64,000 bases of DNA from Thioalkalivibrio sp. ALJ24 (GCF_000377785.1 NZ_KB898726.1:275801-339800); one strand, 5' to 3'. Positions 23,452 to 33,355 are shown, counted from the first letter of the stretch. The notes: a model not told the origin generated them from the sequence alone. Program-made: numbers and translations.

Positions 23452-24107
23452 TCGAGATCCACCGCGACATCGAACAGGGCACTGAGGAGTGGCTGCGCGT
23501 GCGCGCTGGGATCCCCACAGCCTCGCAGTTCGGCGAGCTGATCGACCGCGGGCAAGGGAAAACCCGGCGCACCTACATGCTCAAGCTCGCCGGCGAGATC
23601 CTGACCGGCGAGCCCATGCCCGGGTTCAGCAACCAGCACACACGGCGCGGCCACGAACAGGAAGACGAGGCGCGCGAGACCTACGGGTTCATTCGCGAGG
23701 TAGACGTGGAGCAGGTCGGGTTCATCCGTAACGGAGACAAGGGAGGCTCGCCGGATGGCCTGGTGGGCATTGATGGCGGATGCGAGGTCAAGACCAAGCT
23801 CCCTCACCTTCACCTGGAGGTGCTGCTGGCGGAGGAAGTGCCTGCCGAGCACATGCCCCAGATCGACGGCCTGATCTGGGTCGCGGAGCGGGAGTGGTGG
23901 GACTTCATCAGTTACTGCCGCGGCCTGCCGCCGTTCATCAAGCGCGTGTACCGGGACGAGAAGCGCATCCGGAAGATCTCGCGCGCCATTGACCAGTTCA
24001 ACCAGGAGCTGGCGGACATCGTCGAGAAGGTCCGGCGCGGCAGCGAACCGATGCACGCCCCAGACACCATCCCGGCCCAAGAACCCGATCTCGACACGAT
24101 CTTCTGA
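23448..24107 (+). CDS. YqaJ/lambda-type 5'-3' exonuclease
   Basis: A 219-residue nuclease of the YqaJ family: EQGTEEWLRVRAGIPTASQF, then RRGHEQEDEARETYGF with the catalytic Glu, GGSPDGLVGIDGGCEVKTKL giving the D...ExK core, and HMPQIDGLIWVAEREWWDFI. It degrades the 5' strand of duplex ends and loads the annealing protein. It overlaps the ERF gene by four bases. Confidence 0.94.
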   Translation: MIEIHRDIEQGTEEWLRVRAGIPTASQFGELIDRGQGKTRRTYMLKLAGEILTGEPMPGFSNQHTRRGHEQEDEARETYGFIREVDVEQVGFIRNGDKGGSPDGLVGIDGGCEVKTKLPHLHLEVLLAEEVPAEHMPQIDGLIWVAEREWWDFISYCRGLPPFIKRVYRDEKRIRKISRAIDQFNQELADIVEKVRRGSEPMHAPDTIPAQEPDLDTIF

Positions 24108-24123
24108 TCGCACGGAGTAACCC

Positions 24124-25134
24124 ATGGAAATGCAGAACCTGATCCGCATCGAAACCCAGCCGGCCGTGCTCGACCTGAACTTCGAGCAGCTGGAGAAGGC
24201 GCTGGACGAACGCCTGGCGCAGTACGAAACCGTCGTCACCGAGGACGGCGTGAAGGACGCCAAGGCCGCCGCCACGGAGATCAACAAGCTCAAGGGCGAG
24301 CTGGCGAGCCGTCGCAAGGCCGCGGCCGACGAAGCCAAAGCCCCAATCGCCGCCTTCGAGAAGCAGATCAAGACCCTCGAATCGAAGTGCGAGGACGCGC
24401 GCCAGGGGATCCTGGGACAGGTGCAGAAGTACGAGGACCAGGTGAGAGAAGAAGCCCGCGAAATGCTGAGCGCGTTGCGGGCCGATGGCTGGGACGAGCT
24501 GGAGGTCGAGGATCACCACCAGCGCGCCGAGATCGAGGACCTGGTGAAGGTCACTGCCGTCACTGCCAAGGGGAACCTGGCCAAAGGCCCGCGCGAGACC
24601 CTGGAGGCCCGGGTGCGCGAGGACAAGGCCCGGCAGGACAAGGTGCGCATGCGCCTTCTCGAGCTGGAGAACGCCAGCTACCGAGCCGGGCTGTCCGCGC
24701 CCCTCACGCAGGGCCACGTTCACCGGGTGCTGGAATCCGACGACGCGACCTACTCGGCCGAGCTGCAGCGCATCCTCGAGGCCGAGCTGCAGCGTGAGCA
24801 GGTGGCCCGCCAGCGCGAACAGGAACGCCAGGAGCGCCAGGCGGCCGCCGCCGAAGCGACCCGGGCGAACCGGCCGGATGCGAGCCCCATCAACTCCGAG
24901 CCGCAGCAGCACACTGCTCCGATGGACACGACGGAACAGCACACCCCGGACCCGCCCCCGCGGGAATCCTCCCCCGGAAAGCACGCGGTGACCGTGGTCG
25001 GCACCTTCGAGACCGAAGTCCCGCCCGGGGTCAGCGACGAACAACTCGAGTCGGCCCTGCGCAAGAAGATGGAGTCCGCGGGGATTACCAGCCTGACGCG
25101 GATCGAGATCCATCGACACCAGGCCGCCGCCTGA
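24124..25134 (+). CDS. DUF1351 family phage protein
   Basis: A 336-residue protein, mostly long charged coiled coil: LNFEQLEKALDERLAQYETV, KAAATEINKLKGELASRRKA and AELQREQVARQREQERQERQ. The N-terminal part is the DUF1351 pattern, common next to phage recombinases. The C-terminal about 45 residues form a small separate domain (AVTVVGTFETEVPPGVSDEQ). Its neighbours suggest a role around recombination or exonuclease control, but biochemistry is unknown. GGAGTAACCC precedes the ATG. Confidence 0.8.
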   Translation: MEMQNLIRIETQPAVLDLNFEQLEKALDERLAQYETVVTEDGVKDAKAAATEINKLKGELASRRKAAADEAKAPIAAFEKQIKTLESKCEDARQGILGQVQKYEDQVREEAREMLSALRADGWDELEVEDHHQRAEIEDLVKVTAVTAKGNLAKGPRETLEARVREDKARQDKVRMRLLELENASYRAGLSAPLTQGHVHRVLESDDATYSAELQRILEAELQREQVARQREQERQERQAAAAEATRANRPDASPINSEPQQHTAPMDTTEQHTPDPPPRESSPGKHAVTVVGTFETEVPPGVSDEQLESALRKKMESAGITSLTRIEIHRHQAAA

Positions 25135-25141
25135 TTCCATC

Positions 25142-25351
25142 ACCGGCCGGAGGCCATGCCCTGCCCCTGCCAGGGTCCGGCCGGTAACGCAGGGCGCCCG
25201 CGGGCGGTGCGCAACACCCGCAGCGGAGACGAGGCCTCTTGCCTCGGGCGAAGCCGTAGGGCCCACGAGACGGGCCGTTTCCCGCGGCATGCGGGGTGTG
25301 GTCTCACGCTGATCTTCTAACCAAGGTCGTCTGGGAAAGTCGAGACCGCAC
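25142..25351 (+). ncRNA. Candidate structured RNA upstream of the HNH gene
   Basis: The 257-base gap in this packed operon folds as at least six hairpins in a row. ACCGGCCGGA/TCCGGCCGGT at 25,142-25,151 with 25,176-25,185 encloses CCCTG/CAGGG. Next are GCGGG/CCCGC (25,200 with 25,217), CGAGGC/GCCTCG (25,230 with 25,241), GGCCC/GGGCC (25,260 with 25,272) and CCCGC/GCGGG (25,281 with 25,291). A ten-pair stem GTGTGGTCTC/GAGACCGCAC (25,296 with 25,342) encloses GATCTT/AAGGTC. There is no T run after any stem and no protein-like frame. The pairing was found by eye; function and family are unknown. Confidence 0.55.
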
Positions 25352-25391
25352 CACCGGATGGCGCGAAGAGCCACAAGACGAGGAGCCAGGC

Positions 25392-26012
25392 ATGGCGAAG
25401 TGGACAGAAGACGAAGACAAGGTGCTGCGGGGCCTGTACCCGGGCCGATCTAACCAGCACATCGCGTGGGTGCTGGGGCGGTCCGAATCGTCAGTGAGCA
25501 ACCGCGCCGTAACTCTGGGGCTGAGCAAGTCGCCGGAATACCTGGCGTCCGGCCCCGGGCAGTTCCGCCCTGGGCAGACGAGCTGGAACAAGGGCAAGCG
25601 TCACAAAGCCGGCGGCCGCTCGGCAGAGACGCGGTTCAAGCCCGGACGCGCACCCAGCGAGTCCCCGAACTACAAGCCCATCGGCAGCACCCGCGTCACC
25701 CGAGACGGGATACTCGAGCGCAAGGTGACCGACTCACGCGACATCGTGCCGGCGCGCCGCTGGGTCCCGGTCGCACGGCTGGTCTGGGAAGAAGCGCATG
25801 GCCCGGTGCCCGAGGGTCACGCGGTCGTGTTCCGCCAGGGCATGCACACCACCGTCGAGTCCGATATCACCCCGGACCGCCTGGAATGCATCCCCCGCTC
25901 CGAGCTGATGCGCCGCAACAGCTTCCTGACCCGCTACCCGAAGGAGATCGCGGACGTGATCCGCCTCCGCGGTGCCCTGAAACGCCAGATCAACCGGAGG
26001 GAATCCGCATGA
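25392..26012 (+). CDS. HNH endonuclease-like protein with N-terminal SANT/HTH domain
   Basis: A 206-residue protein starting MAKWTEDEDKVLRGLYPGRS. The N-terminal Myb/SANT-like helix-turn-helix is IAWVLGRSESSVSNRAVTLG. A basic linker follows, then an HNH_3-type domain VARLVWEEAHGPVPEGHAVV ... DRLECIPRSELMRRNSFL. The usual HH.DGN core reads HAVVFRQG, so the catalytic His/Asn set may be degraded. Such proteins are frequent free-standing homing nucleases in phages. It directly follows the structured non-coding stretch. AGGAGCC precedes the ATG. Confidence 0.75.
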   Translation: MAKWTEDEDKVLRGLYPGRSNQHIAWVLGRSESSVSNRAVTLGLSKSPEYLASGPGQFRPGQTSWNKGKRHKAGGRSAETRFKPGRAPSESPNYKPIGSTRVTRDGILERKVTDSRDIVPARRWVPVARLVWEEAHGPVPEGHAVVFRQGMHTTVESDITPDRLECIPRSELMRRNSFLTRYPKEIADVIRLRGALKRQINRRESA

Positions 26013-26266
26013 GCACCGACAAGATCGACGACCTGCGCACGCACCTGTTCGACACCCTGCGCGACCTGCGCGCCGGGAACATGGACATCGACAAGGCGAA
26101 GACCATCTGCGAGGTCAGCAAGCAGATCACCGAGACGGCCAAGGTCGAGGTCGACTACCTGCGCGCGACCGAGCAGACCCAGGGCACGGGGTTCATCCCG
26201 GACGACCGTCGGATGCCGGGTGGCGGCGGGAAGATGCGCATGATCAACGGAGGCAGCGATGAATAA
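26009..26266 (+). CDS. Small conserved phage protein
   Basis: An 85-residue protein, MSTDKIDDLRTHLFDTLRDL then GNMDIDKAKTICEVSKQITE and AKVEVDYLRATEQTQG, ending in a glycine-rich tail. The pattern (two helices, MDID.AK..., AKVEVD) recurs in small proteins of the recombination operons of many proteobacterial prophages. No activity is known. The ATG overlaps the HNH stop (ATGA). Confidence 0.65.
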   Translation: MSTDKIDDLRTHLFDTLRDLRAGNMDIDKAKTICEVSKQITETAKVEVDYLRATEQTQGTGFIPDDRRMPGGGGKMRMINGGSDE

Positions 26267-26465
26267 CCCGTTCGCCCGATACGACGAGACCCTGGGCCGC
26301 GAGATCCAGACGGTGGACACCGACAGCCGCCGGCAGATGGTGGACCGCTTCACCTTGGAGGAATGCCGGGATGCGCTGGAGGTGCCGGGGCTGCAAAAGA
26401 CGGTCCGGGCTCGCGTGGAATCGCGGGTCCGGAAGCTGGAGAAGCAACTGAGGGAGACGAGCTGA
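26259..26465 (+). CDS. Small basic-acidic phage protein
   Basis: A 68-residue helical protein (RRQMVDRFTLEECRDALEVP, then VESRVRKLEKQLRETS). It overlaps the preceding gene by eight bases and its stop overlaps the csrA start (TGATG). Unrecognised family; size and tight packing in the operon support it as a gene. Confidence 0.55.
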   Translation: MNNPFARYDETLGREIQTVDTDSRRQMVDRFTLEECRDALEVPGLQKTVRARVESRVRKLEKQLRETS

Positions 26466-26647
26466 TGTTGGTATTAACCAGGAAGGTAGGTGAGCGGCTG
26501 ATGGTTGGCGAGGACATCGCCGTGGAGGTGCTGGACGTGAACGGGTCGCAGGCCCGGATCGGCGTCACGGCCCCGGAGGACATGCGGATCGACCGCGAGG
26601 AAGTGCGTCGCCAACGCGACCAGGAACAGAAGCAGGAGACGGACTGA
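26465..26647 (+). CDS. csrA: Phage-encoded CsrA homologue
   Basis: A 60-residue protein, [20 protein letters not shown] then [17 protein letters not shown], unmistakably CsrA/RsmA. It keeps the first beta strand (LTRKVGE), the GV.AP turn and the DREEV segment with the RNA-binding arginine. CsrA dimers bind GGA motifs in leader RNAs and control translation and stability. The ATG overlaps the upstream stop (TGATG), and the stop abuts the SSB start, so it is an integral early operon member. A phage copy may retune host carbon storage, motility or biofilm genes, or its own transcripts; the targets are unknown. Confidence 0.95.
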   Translation: MLVLTRKVGERLMVGEDIAVEVLDVNGSQARIGVTAPEDMRIDREEVRRQRDQEQKQETD

Positions 26648-27156
26648 TGGCTCGCGGAGTCAACAAGGCGGTCATTCTCGGCAACCTCGGTGCCGACCCC
26701 GAAAAGCGCGAAACGCCCGGCGGGGCGACCGTCACCAACTTCCGCGTGGCCACCACGGAGCAGTGGACCGACAAGCAGAGCGGGGAGCGGCGCGAAAACA
26801 CCGAATGGCACCGGGTCGTGATGTTCGGTCGTCTGGCCGACATCGCCGCGCAGTCTCTGTCCAAGGGCTCCCAGGTGTACATCGAGGGCCGGATCCAGAC
26901 CCGCAAGTGGCAGGGGCAGGACGGTCAGGATCGCTATACCACCGAGATCGTCGCCAGTGACATGCAGCTGGTCGGTGGACGCGGCGGCGGTGGCGCCGGC
27001 GGTGCCGCTGCTGCCGGTGCCGGCTACGGCGGCGGTTACGACCCGGGCCCCGGTGGCGACGGCTTCGGTGGCGGTTCGTCCTCCCCGTCGTCCGGTCCGG
27101 GTGGCTCCTTCGATGACGATGACGTCCCGTTCTCGCCGCTTCGGGGGATCTGGTGA
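26647..27156 (+). CDS. ssb: Single-stranded DNA-binding protein
   Basis: A 169-residue SSB: OB fold residues 1-110 ([20 protein letters not shown], then [20 protein letters not shown] and [20 protein letters not shown]), followed by a glycine-rich linker. The acidic tip DDDDVPF, which normally ends the protein and recruits partners, is here followed by seven extra residues SPLRGIW. It protects single strands in phage recombination and replication. The stop overlaps the next mini-gene as TGATG. Confidence 0.95.
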   Translation: MARGVNKAVILGNLGADPEKRETPGGATVTNFRVATTEQWTDKQSGERRENTEWHRVVMFGRLADIAAQSLSKGSQVYIEGRIQTRKWQGQDGQDRYTTEIVASDMQLVGGRGGGGAGGAAAAGAGYGGGYDPGPGGDGFGGGSSSPSSGPGGSFDDDDVPFSPLRGIW

Positions 27157-27239
27157 TGGGTGTCGCGGAGCTGAAGAACGGGCAGACCGAGCACGCATAC
27201 CTCAGTGGCGAAATGCCGGCACCAAGGGGTGACGTATGA
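27156..27239 (+). CDS. 27-residue mini-gene linking ssb and excisionase
   Basis: ATG at 27,156 overlaps the ssb stop (TGATG), and its own stop overlaps the excisionase start (ATGA). It encodes [20 protein letters not shown] plus seven residues. The double overlap suggests a translational relay that couples excisionase to SSB. It could equally be a remnant. No family recognised. Confidence 0.45.
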   Translation: MGVAELKNGQTEHAYLSGEMPAPRGDV

Positions 27240-27436
27240 AGCTGATCACCGTCGATCAATTCCGCCAGCGGTATTTCGACCAGGAAAGCCAGCCCCAGCG
27301 GCGCACCGTACGCTCTTGGATCGATGCTGGCGAAGTGCCTGGCAAGATCGTGGGCAAGCTGTACTACGTCGACGAGGACGCCTGGCTGGCCGGTACTCAT
27401 GACGCCTTGGTCGAGCGGGTGCTGCAGTCCGCATGA
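27236..27436 (+). CDS. xis: Excisionase (Xis-like)
   Basis: A 66-residue protein with an excisionase-type winged helix: MKLITVDQFRQRYFDQESQP, then RTVRSWIDAGEVPGKIVGKL and YYVDEDAWL. It directly precedes and overlaps the integrase gene by four bases. It should bend attachment-site DNA and steer the integrase toward excision. As the last-but-one gene of the early-left operon it would be made on induction. Confidence 0.85.
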   Translation: MKLITVDQFRQRYFDQESQPQRRTVRSWIDAGEVPGKIVGKLYYVDEDAWLAGTHDALVERVLQSA

Positions 27437-28566
27437 GCCCTCGCCCGCGAAAGAAAGGAAGGCGCGACCTGCCGCCGAACCTGTATACCACGGTCAGCCG
27501 GGGGCGGACGTACTACGTCTATGAGCACCCGCAGACCCGAAAGCGGCACGGCATGGGCGTGGACAAGGCCAAAGCGATACAGGCGGCCAAGATCCTCAAC
27601 TCGCGCCTGATGCCTACAGGCAGGGAAGCCGAGACGATGGCCGCGGCCGTGCTGGCCGGGCCTGACCAGATCGGCACCGTACTCGAGCGTTTTGCAGCCA
27701 CATTGCCCGACCGGCGAAACAGCCAGGGCAACCCTATGGCCGCGAAGACGATCCACGACTACACGAACATGCTGCGCGAGGCGGCCGGGCAGTTCGGCCA
27801 CCTGGACGCGCACGAAGTCACGCGCCGGCACATCGCCGAACACCTGAACCAGTACCCGCCCCGGTCCAGCAACTCGCGCAGGAACGTGCTGCGGCAGGCA
27901 TTCGCGTGGATGGTCGCGGAGGGCCTGCGGGACGACAACCCGGTCGAGGGGACGGCGACGAAGACCGAGGTGGTCCAGCGCCAGCGCCTGACCCTGGACG
28001 AATGGCGCGCCATTCGCGATGCCGGGGAGCCATGGTTCCGCAACGCGCTGGATCTGGCGCTGCAGACCTGCCAGCGCCGGGGTGACCTTGTCGTGATGCG
28101 CTTCGACCATATCGAGGACGGCCACCTGCTGGTGCGGCAGCAGAAAATCGCGGGCAAAGAGGCGGGCAATATCCGCATTGCGATCGGGCCCGAACTACAA
28201 AGGGTAATCGATGCATGCCGTGATGACGTGCTCTCCCCTTTCCTGATCCACCGACGGCCGACCAGGAACCGGCGCGACCACCAGAAGCGAAAGGAACACT
28301 GGACACAGCTGGTGCCCGAACGCCTGAGCCGAGAGTTCGCCCGGGTACGGGATCGACTGGGCATCCGGTCAGAACTCCCCAGCAGGGCCCGGCCGTCCCT
28401 GCACGAAGTGCGCGCCCTGGGCGCAGACCTGTACCGGCAAGCCGGGTGGTCCGAGGACGCCGTGCAGCGGCTTCTAGGTCACTCCAGCCAGGCCATGACC
28501 AAGGTCTACCTGAGCCGTCACCGGGAGACCTGGGTGGATGCGGAGGCCGGTCTGGATGTCGGATGA
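27433..28566 (+). CDS. int: Tyrosine integrase
   Basis: A 377-residue lambda-family integrase. The N-terminal arm-binding part is TTVSRGRTYYVYEHPQTRKR. The core-binding domain is around residues 80-170. The catalytic domain has the first arginine in LQTCQRRGDLVVM, HEVRALGADLY with the His/Arg pair, LLGHSSQAMTKVYLSRH with the second His and the nucleophile Tyr. It reads toward the neighbouring tRNA-Pro, whose 3' end faces it. That is the usual geometry for tRNA integration. Confidence 0.95.
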   Translation: MSPRPRKKGRRDLPPNLYTTVSRGRTYYVYEHPQTRKRHGMGVDKAKAIQAAKILNSRLMPTGREAETMAAAVLAGPDQIGTVLERFAATLPDRRNSQGNPMAAKTIHDYTNMLREAAGQFGHLDAHEVTRRHIAEHLNQYPPRSSNSRRNVLRQAFAWMVAEGLRDDNPVEGTATKTEVVQRQRLTLDEWRAIRDAGEPWFRNALDLALQTCQRRGDLVVMRFDHIEDGHLLVRQQKIAGKEAGNIRIAIGPELQRVIDACRDDVLSPFLIHRRPTRNRRDHQKRKEHWTQLVPERLSREFARVRDRLGIRSELPSRARPSLHEVRALGADLYRQAGWSEDAVQRLLGHSSQAMTKVYLSRHRETWVDAEAGLDVG

Positions 28567-28571
28567 CGGCC

Positions 28572-28600
28572 TTCGTTTCGCAAACGAATCGCAAACGAAT
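28572..28600. repeat. Tandem 11-base repeat and palindrome beside the attachment site
   Basis: TCGCAAACGAA occurs twice in direct tandem (28,578-28,588 and 28,589-28,599). TTCGTTT at 28,572 with AAACGAA at 28,582 forms a perfect inverted repeat around CGC. Lying between the integrase stop and the tRNA 3' end, these are candidate integrase or excisionase binding sites. Core and arm sites cannot be assigned without the other prophage end. Confidence 0.5.
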
Positions 28601-28618
28601 TCCCAACACACCCGGGCA

Positions 28619-28653
28619 CAAAAAAGGGCCGGCGCGTAACTCGCTGACCGGCC
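28619..28653 (-). terminator. Rho-independent terminator after tRNA-Pro
   Basis: On the minus strand GGGCCGG (28,653-28,647) pairs with CCGGCCC (28,632-28,626), followed by a run of six T. It begins 11 bases beyond the tRNA 3' end and so ends the tRNA transcript. It lies on the prophage side of the junction and may be a phage-supplied replacement. Confidence 0.82.
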
Positions 28654-28663
28654 CCTAGAAATT

Positions 28664-28740
28664 TGGTCGGGACGGCAGGATTTGAACCTGCGACCCTCTG
28701 CACCCCATGCAGATGCGCTACCAGACTGCGCTACGCCCCG
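28664..28740 (-). tRNA. tRNA-Pro (anticodon GGG)
   Basis: 77 bases. The acceptor CGGGGCG pairs with CGTCCCG (one G-U), discriminator A, CCA encoded. The anticodon stem TCTGC/GCAGA encloses ATGGGGT, giving anticodon GGG for proline CCC codons. The T-arm reads GCAGGTTCAAATCCTGC. The gene is intact at this prophage junction. The downstream ihfA-merR block with tRNA-Pro is a common integration target in gammaproteobacteria. Confidence 0.96.
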
Positions 28741-28806
28741 AACGCCGCATATGGTAATCGACCACGACCCTGCGCGAAAGGCCCCCGCAGCCCTCGGGGG
28801 CCGGTT

Positions 28807-29163
28807 TCAGGTGCGCAGGACCTTGAGTACCGATTCCAGCTCCTGGATCGTATCCTGGATGATCTGCTGCGCCTGCTGGTGATCCTCGCGCGCCTCGTCA
28901 CCGGAGAGTTTCTGACGCGCCCCGTTGATCGTGTAGCCCTCCTCGTACAGCAGGGCCCGGATCTGGCGGATCAGGATCACGTCCTGGCGCTGGTAATAAC
29001 GCCGGTTGCCACGGCGCTTCACCGGTTCCAGCATCGGGAATTCCTGTTCCCAGTAGCGCAGCACGTGCGGCTTGACCTGGCACAGCTCCGCGACCTCGCC
29101 GATGGTGAAGTAGCGCTTGCCGGGGATCGCCGGCAGCTCCTGGTGATTACTCGCTTCCAGCAT
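28807..29163 (-). CDS. MerR-family regulator downstream of ihfA
   Basis: A 118-residue protein with a MerR helix-turn-helix, [20 protein letters not shown] then [20 protein letters not shown], and a helical C-terminal dimer part ([20 protein letters not shown]). No cysteine metal site is seen. It overlaps the end of ihfA by 17 bases, an arrangement conserved in many gammaproteobacteria. The role of this conserved regulator is not established to my knowledge. The start at 29,163 is taken because three upstream residues add nothing conserved. Confidence 0.9.
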   Translation of the reverse strand: MLEASNHQELPAIPGKRYFTIGEVAELCQVKPHVLRYWEQEFPMLEPVKRRGNRRYYQRQDVILIRQIRALLYEEGYTINGARQKLSGDEAREDHQQAQQIIQDTIQELESVLKVLRT

Positions 29164-29446
29164 AGCTCTCAACCCGCTCGCGCAGCTTCTGTCCCGGCCG
29201 GAAGGTGACCACCCGTCGGGCGGACACCGGGATCTCCTCGCCAGTCTTGGGATTGCGGCCCGGGCGCTGATTCTTGTCGCGCAACACGAAATTGCCGAAA
29301 CCCGAGAGTTTGACGCCCTCGCCGTTCTCCAGCGACTGACGCATCTCCTCGAAGAACATTTCGACGAATTCCTTGGCCTCGCGCTTGTTCAGGCCGAGTT
29401 CCTCGTTCAGCGTGGCGGCCAGATCCGCCTTGGTCACAGCTGCCAT
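29147..29446 (-). CDS. ihfA: Integration host factor subunit alpha
   Basis: A 99-residue HU/IHF fold protein: [20 protein letters not shown], then [40 protein letters not shown] and [20 protein letters not shown]. It bends DNA sharply with its beta subunit and supports recombination, transcription and phage integration, including probably that of the neighbouring prophage. It lies three bases after pheT, the usual gammaproteobacterial operon. Confidence 0.97.
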   Translation of the reverse strand: MAAVTKADLAATLNEELGLNKREAKEFVEMFFEEMRQSLENGEGVKLSGFGNFVLRDKNQRPGRNPKTGEEIPVSARRVVTFRPGQKLRERVESYAGSE

Positions 29447-29449
29447 CGA

Positions 29450-31812
29450 TCAGTGCCTCAGGGTCGCGTTGAACCGGGACTCGAGCTGCGCGACCACCGC
29501 ATCGGTCACGCCGGCCACGTCGGATTCATCAAGCGTGCGTTCAAATGCCTGTAAAATCAAGCCCAGAGCAAGACTCTTCTCGCCCGGGTTCAGCCCCTTG
29601 CCGCGGTACACGTCGAACAGCCGCACCTCGCGCAGCAGTGGCAGATCCAGCGCCTCGATCGCAGCCAGCAGGTCCCCCGCCGGAACCTCCTCCGCCACCA
29701 CCAGGGCCAGATCGCGCCGGATCGACGGATACGCGGACAGCGGCCGGAACTGCGGCACCGGGTCGTGACACACCGCGCGCGCGTCCAGATCGAACAGGAA
29801 CACCGCCCCCAGGTCGAATCGCTCGGCCAGCGCCGGATGCAGCCGCCCGACCCAGCCGATCGGGTCTTCCCCGGCCAGCACCCGTGCCGACTGGCCATCG
29901 TGCAGTGCCGGGTGACGCTCCGCGCGCAGGCGCAGGGGCGCATCCAGGCCGGTGCACAGCATCTCCACCTCGCCGCTGGCGTCGAAGAAGTCCAGTTCAC
30001 GCGCCTCGCCTTCCCAGTGTTCGGGCACCGCTCGGCCCGTCATGAGCCCGGCCAGACGCGGCTCCTGGCGCAGGCCGGAGGCGTCGGGCACGAAACGCAG
30101 GCCGTGTTCGAACAGCCGCAGATCGTTCTGCTGGCGTGCGGTGTTCCACGCGGCGGTGGTCACCAGTCCCGGCCACAGCCCGGGGCGCATCACGCTCATG
30201 TCCGAGGCGATGGGGTTGGCCAGCGCCAGCGGCTCGACCTCGGGATAGAAGCCGCGCGATACCTCGCGGTCAATGAAACTGAAGCTGATGACCTCATGGA
30301 ACCCGCGCCGGGTCAGACCCTCGCGCAGGGCCTTCAGGCCGCTGTCCGGGGGCACCGGCGCCACCGGACGGGGCAGCGTGCGCGGAAGCCGGTCGTAGCC
30401 ATGCACCCGCGCCAGTTCCTCGATCAGGTCTTCCTCGCGCTCCAGGTCGAAGCGTGCCCGCGGGGCAAACACCCGCCATTCGCCTTCGTCCCCTGACTCG
30501 ACCACGCAGTCCAGCGCACGCAGGATACGCTCCACCACACCCGCCTCCAGGGCCACCCCCAGCAGCCGCTGGATGCGGGTGGCGCGCAGCGTGATCGCCC
30601 CCTCGCGTTGCACGGACGGGATCTCGCCGGCGGTGACCACCGGCCCGCAGGCGCCGCCGCAGATCGACACCAGCAAGGCACTGGCGCGCTCCATCGCCTG
30701 TGGAACCAGGGTCGGGTCCACGCCCCGCTCGAAACGGTGCGAAGCATCGGTGTGCAGGCCATGCTCGCGCGCCCGCCCGGCGAGCGCACGCGGCGCGAAA
30801 TGCGCGCATTCCAGCACCACGCGGGTGGTCTCCGCGTCCACTGCCGAACTGGCGCCGCCCATAATCCCGGCCAGCGCCAGCGGCTGCTCCGCATCGGCAA
30901 TCACCAGGTCCGCGGGAGAGAGCTTCACGGTCTGCTCGCCGCCCAGCAGGGTCAGGGTCTCCCCCTCGCCCCCACGACGCACGCGGATGGTGTCGCCGCA
31001 GCGATCCGCATCGAAGGCGTGCAGCGGTTGCCCCAGCTCCAGCATCACGTAGTTGGTGACGTCCACGATCGCCGAGATCGGGCGCACCCCGGCGCGCCGC
31101 AACCGCTCCGACATCCACAATGGCGTGGTCGCGCCGGCATCCAGGCCCTCCAGCACCCGCGCGGAATAGACCGGACAGGCCTGCTCGTCCTCCACCTGCA
31201 CCTGTACGCGGCGATCCAGTTCCGGCGTCACGGCCGCGATGTCGCCCGCATGCAGCGGGCGATCCAGCAGCGCGGAACACTCCCGTGCGATCCCGCGCAT
31301 GCCAAGGCAGTCCGCGCGGTTGGGCGTCAGGTCCACATCCAGCACATGATCGTCCAGCCCCATCGCCGTGCGCAGGTCCGCACCGGGTTCCAGATCGGCC
31401 GGAAGGTCCAGCAGACCCTCGGCGTCCTCGGCCAGGCCCAGTTCGCGGGCCGAACAGAGCATCCCCTCGGAGGCCACGCCGCGCAGCTTCGAGCGCTTGA
31501 TGCGGAACTCGCCCGGCAGCTCCGCCCCGACCACCGCGACCGGCGCCACCATGCCCGCGTAGACATTCGGCGCGCCACACACGATGTTCAACGGTTCGTT
31601 CTCGCCCGCCTCCACCTGGCACACCCGCAGGCGGTCGGCGTCCGGGTGGGGCTCCACGGTGAGCACGCGGCCGACCCGCACGCCATGGAACGCCGGGGCC
31701 GCCGGTTCGATGGCGTCCAGCTCCAGCCCGGCCATGGTCAGCCGGTGTCCAAGATCCTGCGGGGTCTCGTCGATCTGCAGCCAGTCCTGCAGCCATTCGA
31801 TACTGATGCGCA

Positions 31813-31813
<1 letters not shown>
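29450..31813 (-). CDS. pheT: Phenylalanyl-tRNA synthetase beta subunit
   Basis: 787 residues (E. coli 795). The N-terminal tRNA-binding EMAP-like domain is GVRVGRVLTVEPHPDADRLR then NIVCGAPNVYAGMVAPVAVV. The B3/B4 editing domain follows (LTPNRADCLGMRGIARECSA), then B5 and the C-terminal anticodon-binding domain (YPSIRRDLALVVAEEVP). It forms the alpha2-beta2 synthetase with PheS. The start overlaps the pheS stop as TAATG. Confidence 0.97.
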
Positions 31814-33335
<1,522 letters not shown>

Positions 33336-33355
33336 GTCTCGATTCCTCGGTCAGT

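Larger units (their letters stand above)
1..28663. mobile_element. Lambda-like prophage, right part (left end outside window)
   Basis: Head genes follow the lambda order Nu1-A-W-B-C-D-E with nearly the same protein lengths (portal 532 against 533, capsid 341 against 341, protease 445 against 439 residues). Tail genes end in a frameshift-linked G/T pair and a tape measure. An immunity region, recombination operon and integrase complete the element. The integrase gene ends 97 bases from the 3' end of an intact tRNA-Pro, so the attachment site is placed there by inference. The tape measure runs off the left edge, so the distal tail genes and other att site are missing. Most genes look intact, but inducibility cannot be judged from a partial element. 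Confidence 0.93.

Noticed and set aside
25142-25351. CsrA-sequestering RNA beside the phage csrA
   Set aside because: None of the hairpin loops (CCCCTGC, CTCTT, ACGAGAC, GGCAT, CTAACC) contains GGA, the required site.
25296-25351. tRNA-Arg(TCT)-like loop CTTCTAA
   Set aside because: The flanking five bases do not pair as an anticodon stem, and there is no T-arm. The local pairing is instead GATCTT/AAGGTC.
25142-25391. HEARO/omega-RNA or group I intron as explanation of the structured region
   Set aside because: The HNH protein downstream has a SANT-like N-terminus and no RuvC/IscB domains. No intron core or split host gene was seen.
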